The position numbers and the translations under genes are program-made. From Clitopilus passeckerianus (lineage: Eukaryota; Basidiomycota; Agaricomycetes; Agaricales; Entolomataceae): a stretch of DNA of 64,000 nucleotides. The notes below the pieces were generated by a model. That model was not told where the DNA came from and did no database searches. It worked only from the letters and a program-made list of their open reading frames with translations. Where the stretch lies: contig CALYLX010000097.1 of assembly GCA_944990035.1 (NCBI GenBank), positions 1-64,000 of the forward strand. The letters are read 5' to 3'. Every line of letters begins with the position of its first letter. Positions within the stretch are counted from its first letter, which is position 1. Shown piece after piece: positions 10,944 to 23,712 of the stretch.

Positions 10944-12186
10944 TTAACGCCTCAGGGGCCCGGCGTCCTCCTCTTCAGACTCTTCTTCTTCTGAGTGAGA
11001 TTGGGTGGGTGTATCGTCGTCTTCGTCGCTCGATAGTTGATGATTTGGATTCCGAACAAGGAGATCTTCCGGCTCATCGTCATCAACATCTATTAAACTA
11101 GTCAGCATCTAGCGGAGGTCAAGAAGTAGCTATGTACCTTTTTTTCTTCGAGACTCCTCGTAATTTCGTTCGAGATCTTCCATGATCTTGTCCTGCATGG
11201 AGCTGATCTCTGCTGCAGTCGTGCAGGTTTTATATTGCTTGAGATATGGCCTAGAGGGTAGCCAGCTATCAAGCTCTCCACGTAATCAAAGAAACATGCG
11301 ACATACTCGTTGACTTTCCAGAACGAACCTCCCCAACCAAAACCACTGAGCAACTTTTCTGCATAGGCGTCAAAGCCTGTGATGTAGAATGCTGCAGCAA
11401 GTGCCTCCACGCAATTCAGTCGCCAGGGTTTGCCGTAATTCGTCGGATTGGTGGCCATAAGGTACGGAACTATGATGCATTTATCAAGATCAACGAGAGG
11501 GTGAAAGGCTAACTGCACATACGTAGCCGTTCATGTGGACTTGCGATCTTGTTGAATGGGACTTCATCCAACTTTGCCCAAGAGCATTCCACGACGGCTA
11601 GGCCTCCAACCAGCACAATTTCTCGATCGGATGGGCTAATAATCTGTGTACCCTTTGGCCTGTATTGACAAAGTCAGCCAAGAGTTAAAGGAATGTAATC
11701 AAATTCATACGAAACAACAATACCTCGAAATCGTGAGCCAACTTTCAGCTCTTTGATCAAACCCAGCCTCGAAAGCTTCTTCCCTGAACATCGTCTGGGG
11801 TCACAGTGATCAAAGTCCTATCACAAATTGCATATGAGGTCGACATAGAAAGCATTGGTAGATGATGGTTCTCACCCACATTGCAACTGGGACGTCAATC
11901 TTGACTTCGCTTTCTGTGGTAGATGGGATGAGTGTTGAATAGAAGGACTTTGACAAGATGTTCTACCTGATATTTCTTCCTCTGAACCTTCCTCACCTTG
12001 TACTGCTTCCACCTCATCGACAGCGCTGTCAGGCCTCACTTCATCGAGGTCAATATCCTCAACCGCCTCGCCAGTGCTCCCGTCCCTTTCTGTGATCGGC
12101 CTCTTCCAGCCCCGCGGCTGGACCCCTTCCTCTTCCTCTACCCTAGTAGCGGGTCTTGGGCCGTCTTCAGAGTTCTTCCTGCCCAT
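10944..12186 (-). CDS. TSR3: 18S rRNA aminocarboxypropyltransferase Tsr3
   Basis: Tsr3 transfers the 3-amino-3-carboxypropyl group of S-adenosylmethionine to N1-methylpseudouridine in 18S rRNA, a late step of 40S maturation. Start ATG 12186 opens an acidic leader (MGRKNSEDGPRPATRVEEEE). Then come the core motifs IDVPVAMW, DFDHCDPRRCSGKKLSRLGL, FRGIVVS, SPSDREIVLVGGLAVVECSW, and the most conserved block LPYLMATNPTNYGKPWRLNC with EALAAAFYITGFDAYAEKLL and FGWGGSFWKVN. The tail is acidic (DDDEPEDLL, EEEESEEEDAG) and ends at 10944-10946. Seven or so exons join without frame error. Diverges from the mitoribosomal gene at 12394 (207 bp between starts). Confidence 0.92.
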
Positions 12187-12393
12187 AGCCGTGGATTTTC
12201 CGGGATCGGTGCTCGTAGAAAGTTATGGGTCAAGATCAAGGGTAGACCTGTGAGAAACACCTTCCACTTTCGACTTATGACTAATCCCGGTTCCCGAGCC
12301 GACTTGACGGTTTTCTCTTTCCCTCGGCTCGACGAATAACGCTGGTGCTGGCTGAGCTGGACAACGAAGGCGTCAATACTCTAAGCTAAAGTC

Positions 12394-13147
12394 ATGTTTG
12401 CTACACTTGCTCGGATGTCAAAGGCCTCGAGGCGGCCACTGTCAGCTAAGAGGGCCAATAAGGATTATTACAAAGGTGTGTGACATTATTTCTATGGCAA
12501 TGACTGCAAGAGCTCATGGATTGTCGGTGGTTTTTGTGAACAGGCAACAGGCAGGCTTTTCTGCCCGGAGGACATCGTACTGGTGCACCAGGAAAGCATG
12601 TCATACGTGGCAAGGCAAAGTACAGACTTGACGACGAGAAAGTTCGTGTATTTGTTGCACCTCCGATAGAGGAAATCAACAACACTCCTGTGAGTTCCTA
12701 CTGCAGGCATTAGCCCCAAGAGTCATTCTTGAATTCCTATTCATGACTGGCTTGGGTTGGGCTGCTTGCAACATCTACCTTGCCCCTTGCCATGCTAACA
12801 CCTCTTATTGCTGCAGCTCAAACCGTATGTCTCCCTTGAAGCCCGGTATGACAAGGAAGAACGCAAAGTCTTCCCGAAATTCGACGGAACTCTGGGCATG
12901 ACACCCCAGTATTACTTAAAAATGGCACGGAGACATGCCGCCCAAAATGAAGCCGCTATAAGTAGCACACCTTCCATTGACTCTCCCTCAGGTTCGTTCT
13001 AGCCTCTCTTTATGGACCCTATTCTCCTTACTGACCGCCACCACCCTTCTAGAAGGTAGCAAACCAAGGGTGCTAGAAGTTCTAGCGAGCGGTACGGAAG
13101 CGGAGAGTAAAGTGGTCGCCGAGAAGCAGGAGGTGGTGAGGACATGA
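12394..13147 (+). CDS. MRPL27: Mitochondrial large-subunit ribosomal protein mL41 (MRPL27 type)
   Basis: Component of the mitochondrial 54S ribosomal subunit. Exon 1 starts MFATLARMSKASRRPL, a basic presequence-like leader, and leads into SAKRANKDYYKG. Next comes the family core NRQAFLPGGHRTGAPGKHV, IRGKAKYRLDDEKVRVFVAP, PIEEINNTPLKPYVSLEA. A fungal extension follows: KVFPKFDGTLGMTPQYYLKM and a Glu/Val-rich tail. About 165 aa in four exons, stop TGA 13145-13147, frame intact. The predicted mitochondrial targeting comes from the family and the Arg/Ser/Ala-rich N terminus. Confidence 0.9.
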
Positions 13148-16100
13148 GGGCTTTAATCGGGTGTCAATCATACCTTATCCCATGCTATTTCGTTTGGACC
13201 TCATACACGCGTAAAAGGTGTGTTTTGTTCTCTGGTGACATCCTCCGTCTTCCTCCCTCCTTGCGGTAACATGCGGCTGACATCTGAATAGTTTTTTGCT
13301 TCTAGATTTTTGTATCATATGCCTAATACACCTCGTCACTTCTCTGTCATCACCCTCGGTGCCAATACAAGCAATTTCAGCTCGACGGACTGTTGCACAC
13401 AAAGATACAACATAAGGTTTGCGGTCGCATTGCCTCAGGCAACGTCGATCACCGATGATCATTCACGGGATGCCGTTGTTGCCCCTCGGGCATGTGCTCT
13501 CTGTATGAGCCTTCTCCCGAGGTCGTGATGCACCTGCTCGCGAGATAGACAAGCTGTGCACGTATATGAGGCTTGGCCTGCCAGGCGTGCCCGTTTGGCC
13601 AGACCTATTCTTCATTGGCGAAATTCTCAACCCCGCCACCGTCTCTGCTTCAATATTGATCCTTCCGTGCGCACGGCGCCTAGTTCCCCTGGCCGAGAAT
13701 GCGGTCAATGCATGTTCTATATGTCCTTCTTTTCAGCTGATTCTCGTTATGGTCGCCCAGGCCGGCGCTATTCAGCCACAGAACCTTCGACATGCTTCTT
13801 CCAAACACCCCTCATTCCTATGGCGTTGAATGGAATGTCACAACATGGAAGTTTCCGACCACGTAGTGAAAGAACCCATTGAAATATTTTCCCTGGAATC
13901 TCAAAAATGGTAATGGATGGGTTTTTGACTCATGTGGCGCTTCTTTAGAATTGGGCAATGTGGGTCCTTACTCGACTGACGTAGTCGCCGTGTCATAGCT
14001 TGTCACTCGTCCTCGCACCCCGTTTCGGATCGGAAACGAACCTTCCATCCCTGCAGACTTGCTTCTCGCTTTACGAGAGCTTTTGAGACTCTTCTTCGTG
14101 TGAGAGTGCACATAACTCGTCACTCCGTTCCCGTATCTGACGGAAATGCAGGGTCAAACCCAAATGAAAATTTCACTTACAAAGTAGGTAATTGTCGATG
14201 TACATAAGCCGCCGGCTTTCTCCCACTTGGGATCACGCATCTATCCATGCACCTCGTTTCCGACGAGATGCACTGCTGATGCCCGGATGAGTGAAATGTG
14301 TTGGAACGAGGGCCAAGAAGGCAGAAGAGTCTGGAGACCCTCATGCTCGCTCTCAATGTGTGCGATCGCATCGATGATTTCGAGTATGGATGTGCAGAAA
14401 GCATTTGCGGCCTTGTATGGAATCACACCTTCCTCATACCGGTCCGTTTCGGGAGGTTCCCTTTCATTCGAGCCTTTCAATGAGACTCGGCCTCAGGCTT
14501 ATACCTCCGCTCATCGGAGCTCCGACAAAAGGCTGTTGGAGGGGGAAATACCAGATTTGTCGTCTCCAGGAAGTACGGTCCGTTTCTCCCTTTGACTGAA
14601 TTGTCCACAAGCAGGGACGGTGTCCACCAGGCAGTCCGCCGATATCTTGCACGGCGTTCGTCGAGGAGAAATGCAAATTGTCCCTGCTGCCCTCCAAGGA
14701 CCTGTGCTTCGATCTCGGTCCCATATGGTTCAATACATACCGCCGCATTGTTGGACTACGGCGACCAAAGTACAAGTGTTTCATGATAAAGACCGGTGAA
14801 AAATAACGAAAACTTCTTTGAGCAGTGGGGAGCAAAAACCTTGCAAAGACCCTGATTAAACTGGCTGCGCAGTTTTGTATAACAAACCTTCCAGCCCTGG
14901 CGACCATTTATGGAGAGCAAGGTCGTCGAGTCGCAATAGTGAGGGTGCAAGGGTTTGGAATACCGGTTTGATTACCGCGATCAATCTGCCTAATTTACCG
15001 ACGGCGAAGAGAATTTTAAACACCGAGAGCGGCGCTTGAAAATGCCTCCTGTCGATTTTAATCCTGTGTTGACATCGGATAGACGCCTTACCAAGATATC
15101 TGTCAGATCTGTCAGAAGATGACAGCTGAATCTCGACTGTATTTTTATTTATTTTCCTTTGGTGCATAGCCGGGAGACCGGAGCGCCCGCTTCTCAGCCG
15201 ATTCTCTCCCTGTCCCTTGAATCAGTTACGCGGGTTGACAAGCATATGTAGGAGGAAGGCGGAGAGTGCGTGCCGAAGGGACTGCTTGGTGGTCAATCGG
15301 GTATTTCGGACTCTATAACAATGTTTAAAAGGTAGGGTCGCCTGGTGTAGCAGACAAGCCGACAATCAGAAGGCCTGCCTTGCGATGGCCTCGTGATCAT
15401 TTTGGGGAGCGAGGTTGAACGACACACGATGTATGCAGAGGACAGGTTTGGGATAGTTTTGTCCTCCGAATGCAAATCAATAGTTACAGATATCAAATAC
15501 TCATTAAGAAGCATCAACCAAATCAGGCAGAAAGACGTATGGGTTACAAAGTTGGCAGATGGGACCGGCTGCATGGCCTGACCTAGTCAATCTAGATCGC
15601 TATTGAACGGCGGTTTGGATGATGGGGACTGAAGGGAAGCGCCTATGGATCGAACATTTATTCAGTGAAGCGCCTGAGGAATCATTTCCGGGTGACGGAG
15701 AGAAAGCTCCGAGAAGTCAATCCCACATACAACTGTACGCGGGTTGATAGGATGTTGGCAGACAGCCATGAGAAACTGAGTGAACTTGCATCACCTCGAT
15801 TGTTACCGCAATCAGTAGTTCTCTGCTCACGGGTCCAGTAAGCTGTTCGTGGTGATGATCGATCGTGGGATAAAGATGAGCTCTGGAATGGTGCAAATCT
15901 TTGGAATATTCGTCAGAAATCAATGCCTTCAAGTTCGTCCACGAAGATCATGGTGGTTTGAACACTCTCGCGTGTGAGTTGGCACCCCTAAGGATCTACT
16001 TCAGGATCCTGCTTCAGGCTCGGATGACCCGAGAAGTTCGCCGTGGTGGAAGATTCCCACATCCAAATCCACCCGTTTCGACATCGATGTCATTGTATTT

Positions 16101-16666
16101 TGGGTTAAATCATACCGCCGTAAGCGCATGATGACACCCCTTTCAGGGTCCATTGTTCAGTATCTGTGAGGAGTTCCATGGTGATAAGCAACGAACCCAA
16201 GAGAAAATAGCCATTCGCCACAGAAAGAAACACGGTATTCTAGATCACCAGATCTTCTACCAAGGCAACATTCAGGTCCCAAAAAAGTGGGTACACGCAC
16301 AATCAGATGAGCGGTCAGTTGAGAGTTTTGATGAATGTGGAGTAAGGTTTGGTTATAACCGGCAATCCAAATGATCGCCCGGATTAGGGCGTCTAGGGAA
16401 TCGAAGACCTGTCAAATTGGACAGCACACAAGGTACACAGCAATCGAGGGGGTCTCACACTAACGGTAAGCCAAGTAACTCCGCGAGACTCGTTAGACAA
16501 CACGGGAACTCCAGTGCGACGACGGGTTTTCATAACCTAATCGGTCAATCTCTCCGGAACAATTTCTGTGCGTTTTCTTATATAAACCAACGCAATCCAT
16601 CAACTCCAGCCTTTTTCCCCTTCACCACCGCTTGGCCCTCGCACTCTATAATTGTCACTTTAAAGC
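13148..16666. other. Gene-poor region
   Basis: Only scattered short frames. A minus-strand frame at 14241-14480 (YKAANAFCTSILEIIDAIAH) reads like coding sequence, but I could not connect it to other exons or a family; it may be a relic. The last 100 bp hold the promoter of the TUP1-like gene. Confidence 0.45.
16579..16586 (+). promoter_or_regulatory. TATA box before the TUP1-like paralogue
   Basis: tatataaa lies 80 bp before the ATG at 16667, with a pyrimidine-rich leader between. Confidence 0.5.
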
Positions 16667-19060
16667 ATGTCTGCCAATGGTGCCTATAATGTATGTCCTG
16701 ACATTCTGCTACCCTGAATCGACGACGCCCACGCCCGTCATTCATACTCGTACCCACGTGGCTTTCAGTACTAACTTTTCCTTTCAGCATAGGACGGTGC
16801 CCAACAGCAGGGGAATACGATTTAGTGAGGCTGTAGACGTTGTTAAGCGCGAGTTCGAGCTCCTTTCCAATGAACGAGACGACCTTAGGGCTCAGACAGA
16901 AGAATATGAATCACGAAGTAGGTGGCCCTTCCCTTGTCTCTTTGTCTCCTACTCACCAAGTTGGCAGTGAAACTACAGCTCAACGACATCAACGCCGTAC
17001 GCCGCTCACTCACGGAGCTCGAGAACAAGCAATCAGCCCTACGTTCACAATATGAAGGGGAGATACGTCGACTTCGCTCGGAACTCACAACGTTGACTCG
17101 CCCTGCCTCGCACGGCCCACCAGGCATACCTGGTTTCAATCCCCTGACAACTCCTCGGCTTGGACCTGCGCCACCCCCTCACCCAGGTGTAGCCGAGGGT
17201 TATGGTCCAGGTGCAGGCGCTCGCGACCCCAGAGGCGCCACCGCCACCGCCCTCATAGATCGAGGGAAAGACAGCCGGGATAAGCCTCGGGGGCTCACAC
17301 CACCTGATAGCGAAAATGAATGGGAGAGGAGGCAGAAGGTGGTTCGGGAGAGGGCGAATAGCTTTAGAGATAATGACAGACTGGTGGATACGAGAGATGC
17401 GAAGAGACTGAAGTCTGACAGTGGTGTGTAGTACCTTCGTTTATTGTATTTCAGTGGGCGCTCATGCTTTTTATAGGAACACCATATTCTGGGCCGGCCA
17501 CGATTCCCTCGAGAGAACAGCCTCGAGAAGCTTCATCTTCGAGAGGAGACTATCAAGTTACTCTTCCACCAATCAATACGAACCTTTCTGGCCCAGCCAC
17601 TGGCAGCCCACATCGACCACCACAAATCCATATTCCCGGTTCAGTACCCCCTCCTGTAGAAGACCTCAACTTACAGTCGGTGGGACCAGAGTACAGGAAA
17701 GAAGCTAGCGACTGGTTCGTTGTCTTCAACCCGAGGGTCAAGAGGTCGTTGGACATCAATTTGATGCATAACTTGATGCATTCGAGGTGAGCCTTCTCTG
17801 GCTTTCATTAATGCTCTTCCTCTAAGCTTTTCGATCTAGCGTTGTGTGCTGCGTCCAGTTCTCCTCGGATGGCAAGTATCTTGCCACAGGCTGCAACCGT
17901 ACTGCGCAAATTTTCGACGTCAAGACTGGTAACAAAATCACGTAAGTACTCAATTCCTTTCTCGAAAGAGCTAGTACTAACGAAACCTCAGTGTTCTCGA
18001 CGATCCTACAGTCGGTCAGGGCGGTGATCTGTACATCCGCAGTGTGCGTTTTAGTCCAGATGGCAAGCTTCTCGCTACTGGCGCAGAAGATAGGGTGATC
18101 AGGGTACGTTTATATCTTCATGGCTTCCTCGCCACTATCTCACCTTCCACCCCTTAGATTTGGGACATCCAGAAGAAACACATCATCACAACCTTCGACG
18201 GCCATCAGCAGGAGATATACTCCCTTGACTTCTCCTCGTCAGGCCATATTCTTGCCTCGGGCTCAGGGGACCGTACCGCCAGAATCTGGAATATCAAAGA
18301 CGGATCCTGCAAAGTCCTAACTATCACCGATTCCGATGAGGGCCTCAATCCTAATAACCCCTCCGGCGCGGCAGGGGCGCAGATGCAGGAGTTACATCAG
18401 TCGCGATCTCTCCGGATGGGCGGTACGTCGCTGCGGGGTCGCTGGACACCATTGTCCGGATATGGGATGTCATCACGGGCAAGCTGGTCGAGAGACTTGT
18501 TGGTCACAAGGATAGTGTGTATAGCGTTGGGTTCACCCCAGACGGAAGGGGTTGGTCAGCGGAAGCTTGGACAAGACGTTGAAGTACTGGGATGTCAGCG
18601 GATTGGTCGTGGATGCAGGACGAGGAAAGAGGGACAGCTTAGATGTGGGCAAGAAGTTTGGCAGTGGCAGTTCGTCGCCTTGTGTGATGGATTTCGCTGG
18701 ACATAAAGACTATGTCCTGAGCGTTGCGGTCTCCAAGGACGGCCACTGGGTCGTTTCAGGATCAAAGGACCGATGTGTACAGTTCTGGGACTCGAGGAAC
18801 GCCGCGCTCCAGTTCATGCTCCAAGGCCACAAAAATTCAGGTTTGTTCATCGGCTTATCTACGCGCGTGTTCCCCTCGACTAAACCTCGCTTGACTAGTC
18901 ATTTCACTCGACATTAACTCTGCTGGGATGCAACCTGGGAATGGGATCTTGGCTACGGGAAGTGGTGACAACTTGGCGCGCATCTGTAAGTGCTACCCAT
19001 TGGTCATTTGCCACCCCCTTATTGACGTTCATGACTGCAGGGCAATACAACGTGATATAG
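16667..19060 (+). CDS. TUP1-like WD40 corepressor paralogue, two frame breaks
   Basis: TUP1 proteins tetramerise by an N-terminal coiled coil and recruit repression machinery through a seven-blade WD40 propeller in the nucleus. Exon 1 encodes MSANGAYN, parallel to MSGSTIYN of the gene at 55287. The coiled-coil region follows ([40 protein letters not shown]), then a Pro/Gly linker, then [19 protein letters not shown] and WD blades such as [73 protein letters not shown] and [15 protein letters not shown]. It ends ARIWQYNVI, stop TAG 19058-19060. Two one-base breaks, near 18371-18384 and 18546-18556, put blades in different frames. The linker is shorter than in the other copy and lacks its Arg/Glu tract. 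Paralogue identity is firm; activity is doubtful unless the breaks are errors. Confidence 0.85.
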
Positions 19061-19899
19061 GCGCAGTGCCCACGTTCCCCGTCATTTTCATCATCCATTT
19101 ACTTGCACAGCTTCATGTACGAAAGAACCACTCTTTTACGATTCACATCTCATATAGTACTATGAGTATTTATTAAATGGCATAAGTAACCATGTATACT
19201 AGTATATACACATCCTCGCTTTCTTTGCTGCATGTTGCACGATTATCCAAGCTCCCACTCATGACATTGCCATACCCTTTACTATACCCTTTTGAATAAC
19301 CTTCGATCCTGTCCCCGTATTAACAAAGATTTGAATTACACAGTCCCACAACCTGCCGAGCTCCTATAGAGGCGCACAACCTGCCGTCTGAGGGTGCATT
19401 TCCAACCTCCATCACTAGTATACAGAGGTCAGCCGACCTCCGGCGATAAGGGAAAGTTGGAGCGTGGTGGTCCCTTATTGCTATACTCTGAAGCGCTTGT
19501 ACCTTAACCTGCAGTCCGGCCAAGGTAGCCTGTCGGGTCAGAGAGCACGAGACGAGTTTCAAAGGCACTCAGACACTAGGTTCACAACCGAGATAATGTG
19601 CTTCCATTCCCCATTATCCAATTCAATCGGTTACAGAGGAAGTCCTCGAGTGCCGCAATTATGCGACTGAATATAGCTGAGGCCACATGCGGGGCTGAAT
19701 GGGGTTTACTCGATCTTTGCCTAGAATAGCTGATAATGAATCCAATATAGGTTGAACCAACTACAGAGGGCTAGGCCTAAATAATATACATACAACTCGA
19801 CATATAGATACATAGATCTCGAACCGGATACAGAATTTGTTACACTAGAAGTCCATTCATTTCCGGATTCTTAGAGAGAAACTACTCCCTGATGTCGAC
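19061..19899. other. Intergenic between convergent genes
   Basis: 3' flanks of the TUP1-like and alpha-galactosidase genes. AT-rich (tatatac, aataatatacatac); nothing else recognised. Confidence 0.5.
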
Positions 19900-22404
19900 T
19901 CACCCATTATTCGGGTCAAGAACAGTGCCATTCTTATCAGTGCACCATTCAATAACCTGACAAGGAGGCTGGGTGCCCTTCGGTTCATCGCCGGCATCTT
20001 TCAGGAGCAGAGCAACGACACCATGACCTGGAACCTGCTTCGCGGTGAAGCTACGAACGGCAGTGCCGTTGTCCGTGTGCGCCCACAAGTCCTGAAGACA
20101 ACGAGGTTGTCAACCTTATTCTACAGTAGAAAGGAGGAAACCACAAACCCGAACAGCATATTGACGCCCAGCACGAAGCCAAGGGGACTCCGTCAGCTGG
20201 AAGGTCAAATCGGCAGGTCCATCCAATGTATTGAGCTACGTCACCGTCGGTTCATAAGAAATCTGACATGAACTTTCTAGAAACGCTTACGAGCATAATG
20301 ACAGTGCCATTCTGGCTCTCACCACTCCAGTATTGAGCCGGATGTGTGGCATTGGGAGTCCAGTTTGGCTACCGATCGTTAGTACCGGGTGGCTTGATCA
20401 TATGGAGCACGATACATACATTGATACCCCATCGGAACGGTGTAATGGATGTGCCAACAACGGGATCTTGGTTGATTGCAATAATCTCTTCGTTGGTCAG
20501 AATTTCCAGGGTCTCTTTGGTCACCCTGGACAGCTGCGGGATCGTTGTCAGTTGAGTGTTTAAGCCCCAGATGTAATCGACATACGTCAGTTGACTGAAA
20601 GCATGAATCGATAATACGGAGTTTAATAGATGCCGGAACATTGACAGGGAATGAGAACAAACAATGAGGAGCGGGGACTTCATTAGTGCCCAAGCGGTGA
20701 AATGTGACTTCGCTTCTTCATAGGAGAGATCTCCGTTGCCGCTGTAGACATGTCAGGATAGCAATAACCGATCTTATGAACAAAAACTTACACTTCGAGC
20801 TGTGGGAGACGAGTGAGTAATGAAGATATGCAGGAACTTGAAAGGCACTCACAATGTCCATGTCGTTGCGCCCGTAGAAGTCGGAGGCCCAAGAAATGAA
20901 AGAGTTCCTAGAGGAGAATGAATGTCAACTTCGACGGAGAAGAGCGGAGATATGAGCGCTTACTGATTGATAATGCTAGCCAAAGAATTCCAATAGGGAC
21001 CTGAGAGAATATAGATGTGAGTTCGCATAGATTCAAAGATCAGGCGCCTGACCAATGTCATCAGTCGTCTGTGCATATATCGATCAGCAGGTCATTCTCA
21101 AGCGTACGCAACACTAGCTGACTTACCCTCCATGATTGGCCTAGCCGTTTTGCCCACAACCAAGGTTGTTGCTACCGGTAAGAAATGAGCGAATCCTGCC
21201 GGCTTCGAGGCACAGCGATAGTTGGTACGTACTCTGCCCCATTCACAGAGAGAAAACAGGATGGGTTCCTTGCCGGTGTTCTTCGCGAGGTCGGCAATCG
21301 CGTTGGACATTCGAACATATTCTAGAAAGCTCTCTATGAATCCCGAACCTTGAGGGCATTCCTATTGTGCTTACTGCCATAGATGTTCTCCTTGATTATC
21401 TCATCGAAAGGAACTACATCGATTGTAAGGCCCAGCTTGGTGGTGAGGAACTAGTCAACGTACCGGCACAGTTGTCGTACCTACCCCAGAATCAGTACCA
21501 GGTTGATCATCAGAATGGAAGCGCTTACTTCAGAAGATCGAAGCCCCACGTCTCGCGGAAGAGTTTGATATCTCTACAAGTAGGTTAGGAAAGCCCCGTG
21601 ACTCAAGAACATGCATCTATTCCTACCTTGCCTCATTTTGGTACGATCCGGGGTACAGCTGGCACGTAAACCAGCCAGAGTCGCTATACTGTATACAGAT
21701 GAATGGATGGTCCGATGGAGGGGAGTTAGAAGCTCACGATCCCTGCTTTCCTGGACAGGGGTTAGCACCTGCATATCACGACCAATTCAATCACTTACAA
21801 GCCGAGCCCATGGATCTTATCAACGAGATTCCTCATGCCGCCGCCAAAGCGTTCCTTGCCTGAGAAACAATCCGCATTCGTCGTTATTCGATGCAACCAG
21901 AGGTCGGATGACTTACTCTCGACAATATCCCCCCAGAAGTTTCTCTTTTTCTCCGAATAGCAGTCGTCAATATTCATGTAGTTGTAACCGGCATCCTGAA
22001 AAAAGAGGTAAGAAAGGGGAAGCCCGTTTGGAGAATAGGGGGCACCTTTAGTCCGAGAGAAACCATCAATTCTGCAGTCTCGAGCACCAGTTTCTCATTG
22101 ATATCGCACTAATAGGGGCACATGAGATAATGGGGCTTTCTGCACACGACAATACGTACATGATACGCGTTCCATGCTATTCATTGTCCACGTTAGCGGT
22201 AGCAAGAGTTTAGTATAGGAGAACTTACTATTGTATCCCATGACTATCGAGGTTGTGTCGGACAATTAACGACTAGGCTGGAACTTCGGAGCGTGATTAC
22301 GTACAGGGTAGCTTGCCAACTCCATTGTCGATAGCGCGTGCAGGAGGGGTCTTGGAAACAAAGAAGGAGCCCACAAAGAGGGCCGCGAAGCCCAAGGTAA
22401 CCAT
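19900..22404 (-). CDS. GH27 alpha-galactosidase-type glycoside hydrolase
   Basis: Retaining glycoside hydrolase of family 27, acting on alpha-galactosides such as galactomannan or raffinose-type sugars. ATG 22404 opens a signal anchor (VTLGFAALFVGSFFVSK), so the enzyme is secreted or membrane-tethered. Later: DAGYNYMNIDDCYSEKKR, LFRETWGFDLLKYDNC with the nucleophile Asp in YDNC, SLCEWGR, QQPWLWAKRLGQSWR, GPYWNSLASIINQ, GRNDMDILEVGNGDLS with the acid/base Asp, and AWALMKSPLLI. A C-terminal beta domain follows (LTNEEIIAINQDPVVG; NGTVIMLLNTLDGPADL) with a Cys-containing tail to stop 19900-19902. There are more than ten short exons, including one of only 8 nt at 20792-20799. The stop overlaps a donor-like GGTGAGTC, so a further 3' exon cannot be excluded. 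Confidence 0.87.
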
Positions 22405-22536
22405 AGTCAAGAGGACGGTCCAAGAGGAGAGAACGAGAGTGAACTCGAGCTGACTGATGCGTTTAAGAGCTGCGGAAGCTTTAGGAGGCCAAATTTATAT
22501 GAGCATTTTAAGACGTTGGGAAAAGAGAGTCCAGCA

Positions 22537-23260
22537 TCACATGCCGGAACATGACGCACCCCGTGTGTAGTAGTCATCGCTTGAATTTGGTGCGCTGGGG
22601 TCTCTCTCTGAGGGCGGGAGAAGTGCTGAAGGATAGCGCTCGGTGGTCAGAAGATGATCAAAGAAGTTAGGAAGTTGACCGACGTTGATCTTCGTCGTCG
22701 TGGGAGTGGGAACGCGCTGTTCGAATAGGAGAAAATCAATATCAAGAAGTTTGGGCGTCCATGTGAAACGTACAGTCGAGATGGTCAATGGTGACACCCT
22801 CCTCCAGTCCCGGTGTAGTATAGCCGGAGGCCATGTAGGGATCTGGAAACAGAGCGCGAAAAATGGTTAGGGCACGTTCGCAAAAAGAAGTACTAGATCT
22901 AGCCTTCTCTCGGCTGCGTTGGCCTAGCTGCTACGTCTTGAGTGTCAGCTGAAGCAAGAGCTGTAAAGAACACAGTTGTTATAGTAGTTCCGTCAGTTCT
23001 TGCGAGGATCTGAAGTGGGGAAATAATTACCGATGTCTGAAGCAGTTATGAGCATGCGCTCTGGCGTTCACGGACCGACTGAAGCCACTTACTTTGGGTA
23101 TTTGCCGAGAGGTTGCCAGATGAAGGCTCTTCTGGACGTTGCGGCGTAGCTGAAGCATCGTGACCTGAGCATGGCAGAGGCGGCAGATGGTCCTTGATCA
23201 AAAGAAGGTCCAGTGTACGGATCTAAATTGCAAACCTGCTACGGGATCATTGCTTGCCAT
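22537..23260 (-). CDS. Uncharacterised small protein
   Basis: I do not recognise a family. Exon joins suggest a real gene: ATG 23260 gives MASNDPVAG, then HDASATPQRPEEPSSGNLSA, a very short exon near 23029-23034, ALASADTQDVAARPTQPRE, YMASGYTTPGLEEGVTIDHL, and a last exon VPTPTTTKINVGQLPNFFDH and DPSAPNSSDDYYTRG, stop 22537-22539. The protein is about 150 aa, Pro/Ser/Thr-rich, without signal peptide or membrane helix, and looks disordered except for the FFDHLL segment. Splice sites acttac and attacc read on the minus strand support orientation. One exon boundary (near 22900) lacks a normal donor. It lies 133 bp upstream of the alpha-galactosidase ATG, same strand. Confidence 0.45.
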
Positions 23261-23712
23261 AGTTCGTTAGATTGAGAGTTCTGGTAGTTTTGAAAGTTCT
23301 TGAAACCGATATGTACAGTCACCGGTGAGGTATGGGCAATAGCAAGCGTCGTAGATGCAGCCAAATACAGTACTGTACAGGCCAGGGAAGAGGAGCCGTG
23401 AACCGAGTAAAGCAGATTGACGGTAGCCACACTGTTATGGATACGTTATGTAATCATATCAATGACCACAGTTTCTTGACGTCTGTTCCAGCAACTTTAA
23501 ATGAGCACAGAAAGTTGCAGCTTTCTAGTGCTTTTAATGCTGTAGTTTGAAACTGAGGCCTGAGGCCCTTCTTCGCTGTCCCCAAAGACGAAGGGCAGGA
23601 GGAGAGTTGATGAGGCTGATATAAGTGGGCTATACACATCCGTCACATGATCGCGATTTCAGGACGCGTATGTGGCAGTGCAACCTGTAGTACACAAACG
23701 ACCGCCACCACC

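Noticed and set aside
14464..14907. 147-codon minus-strand frame
   Set aside because: No recognisable domain and overlapping frames of similar length on the other strand.
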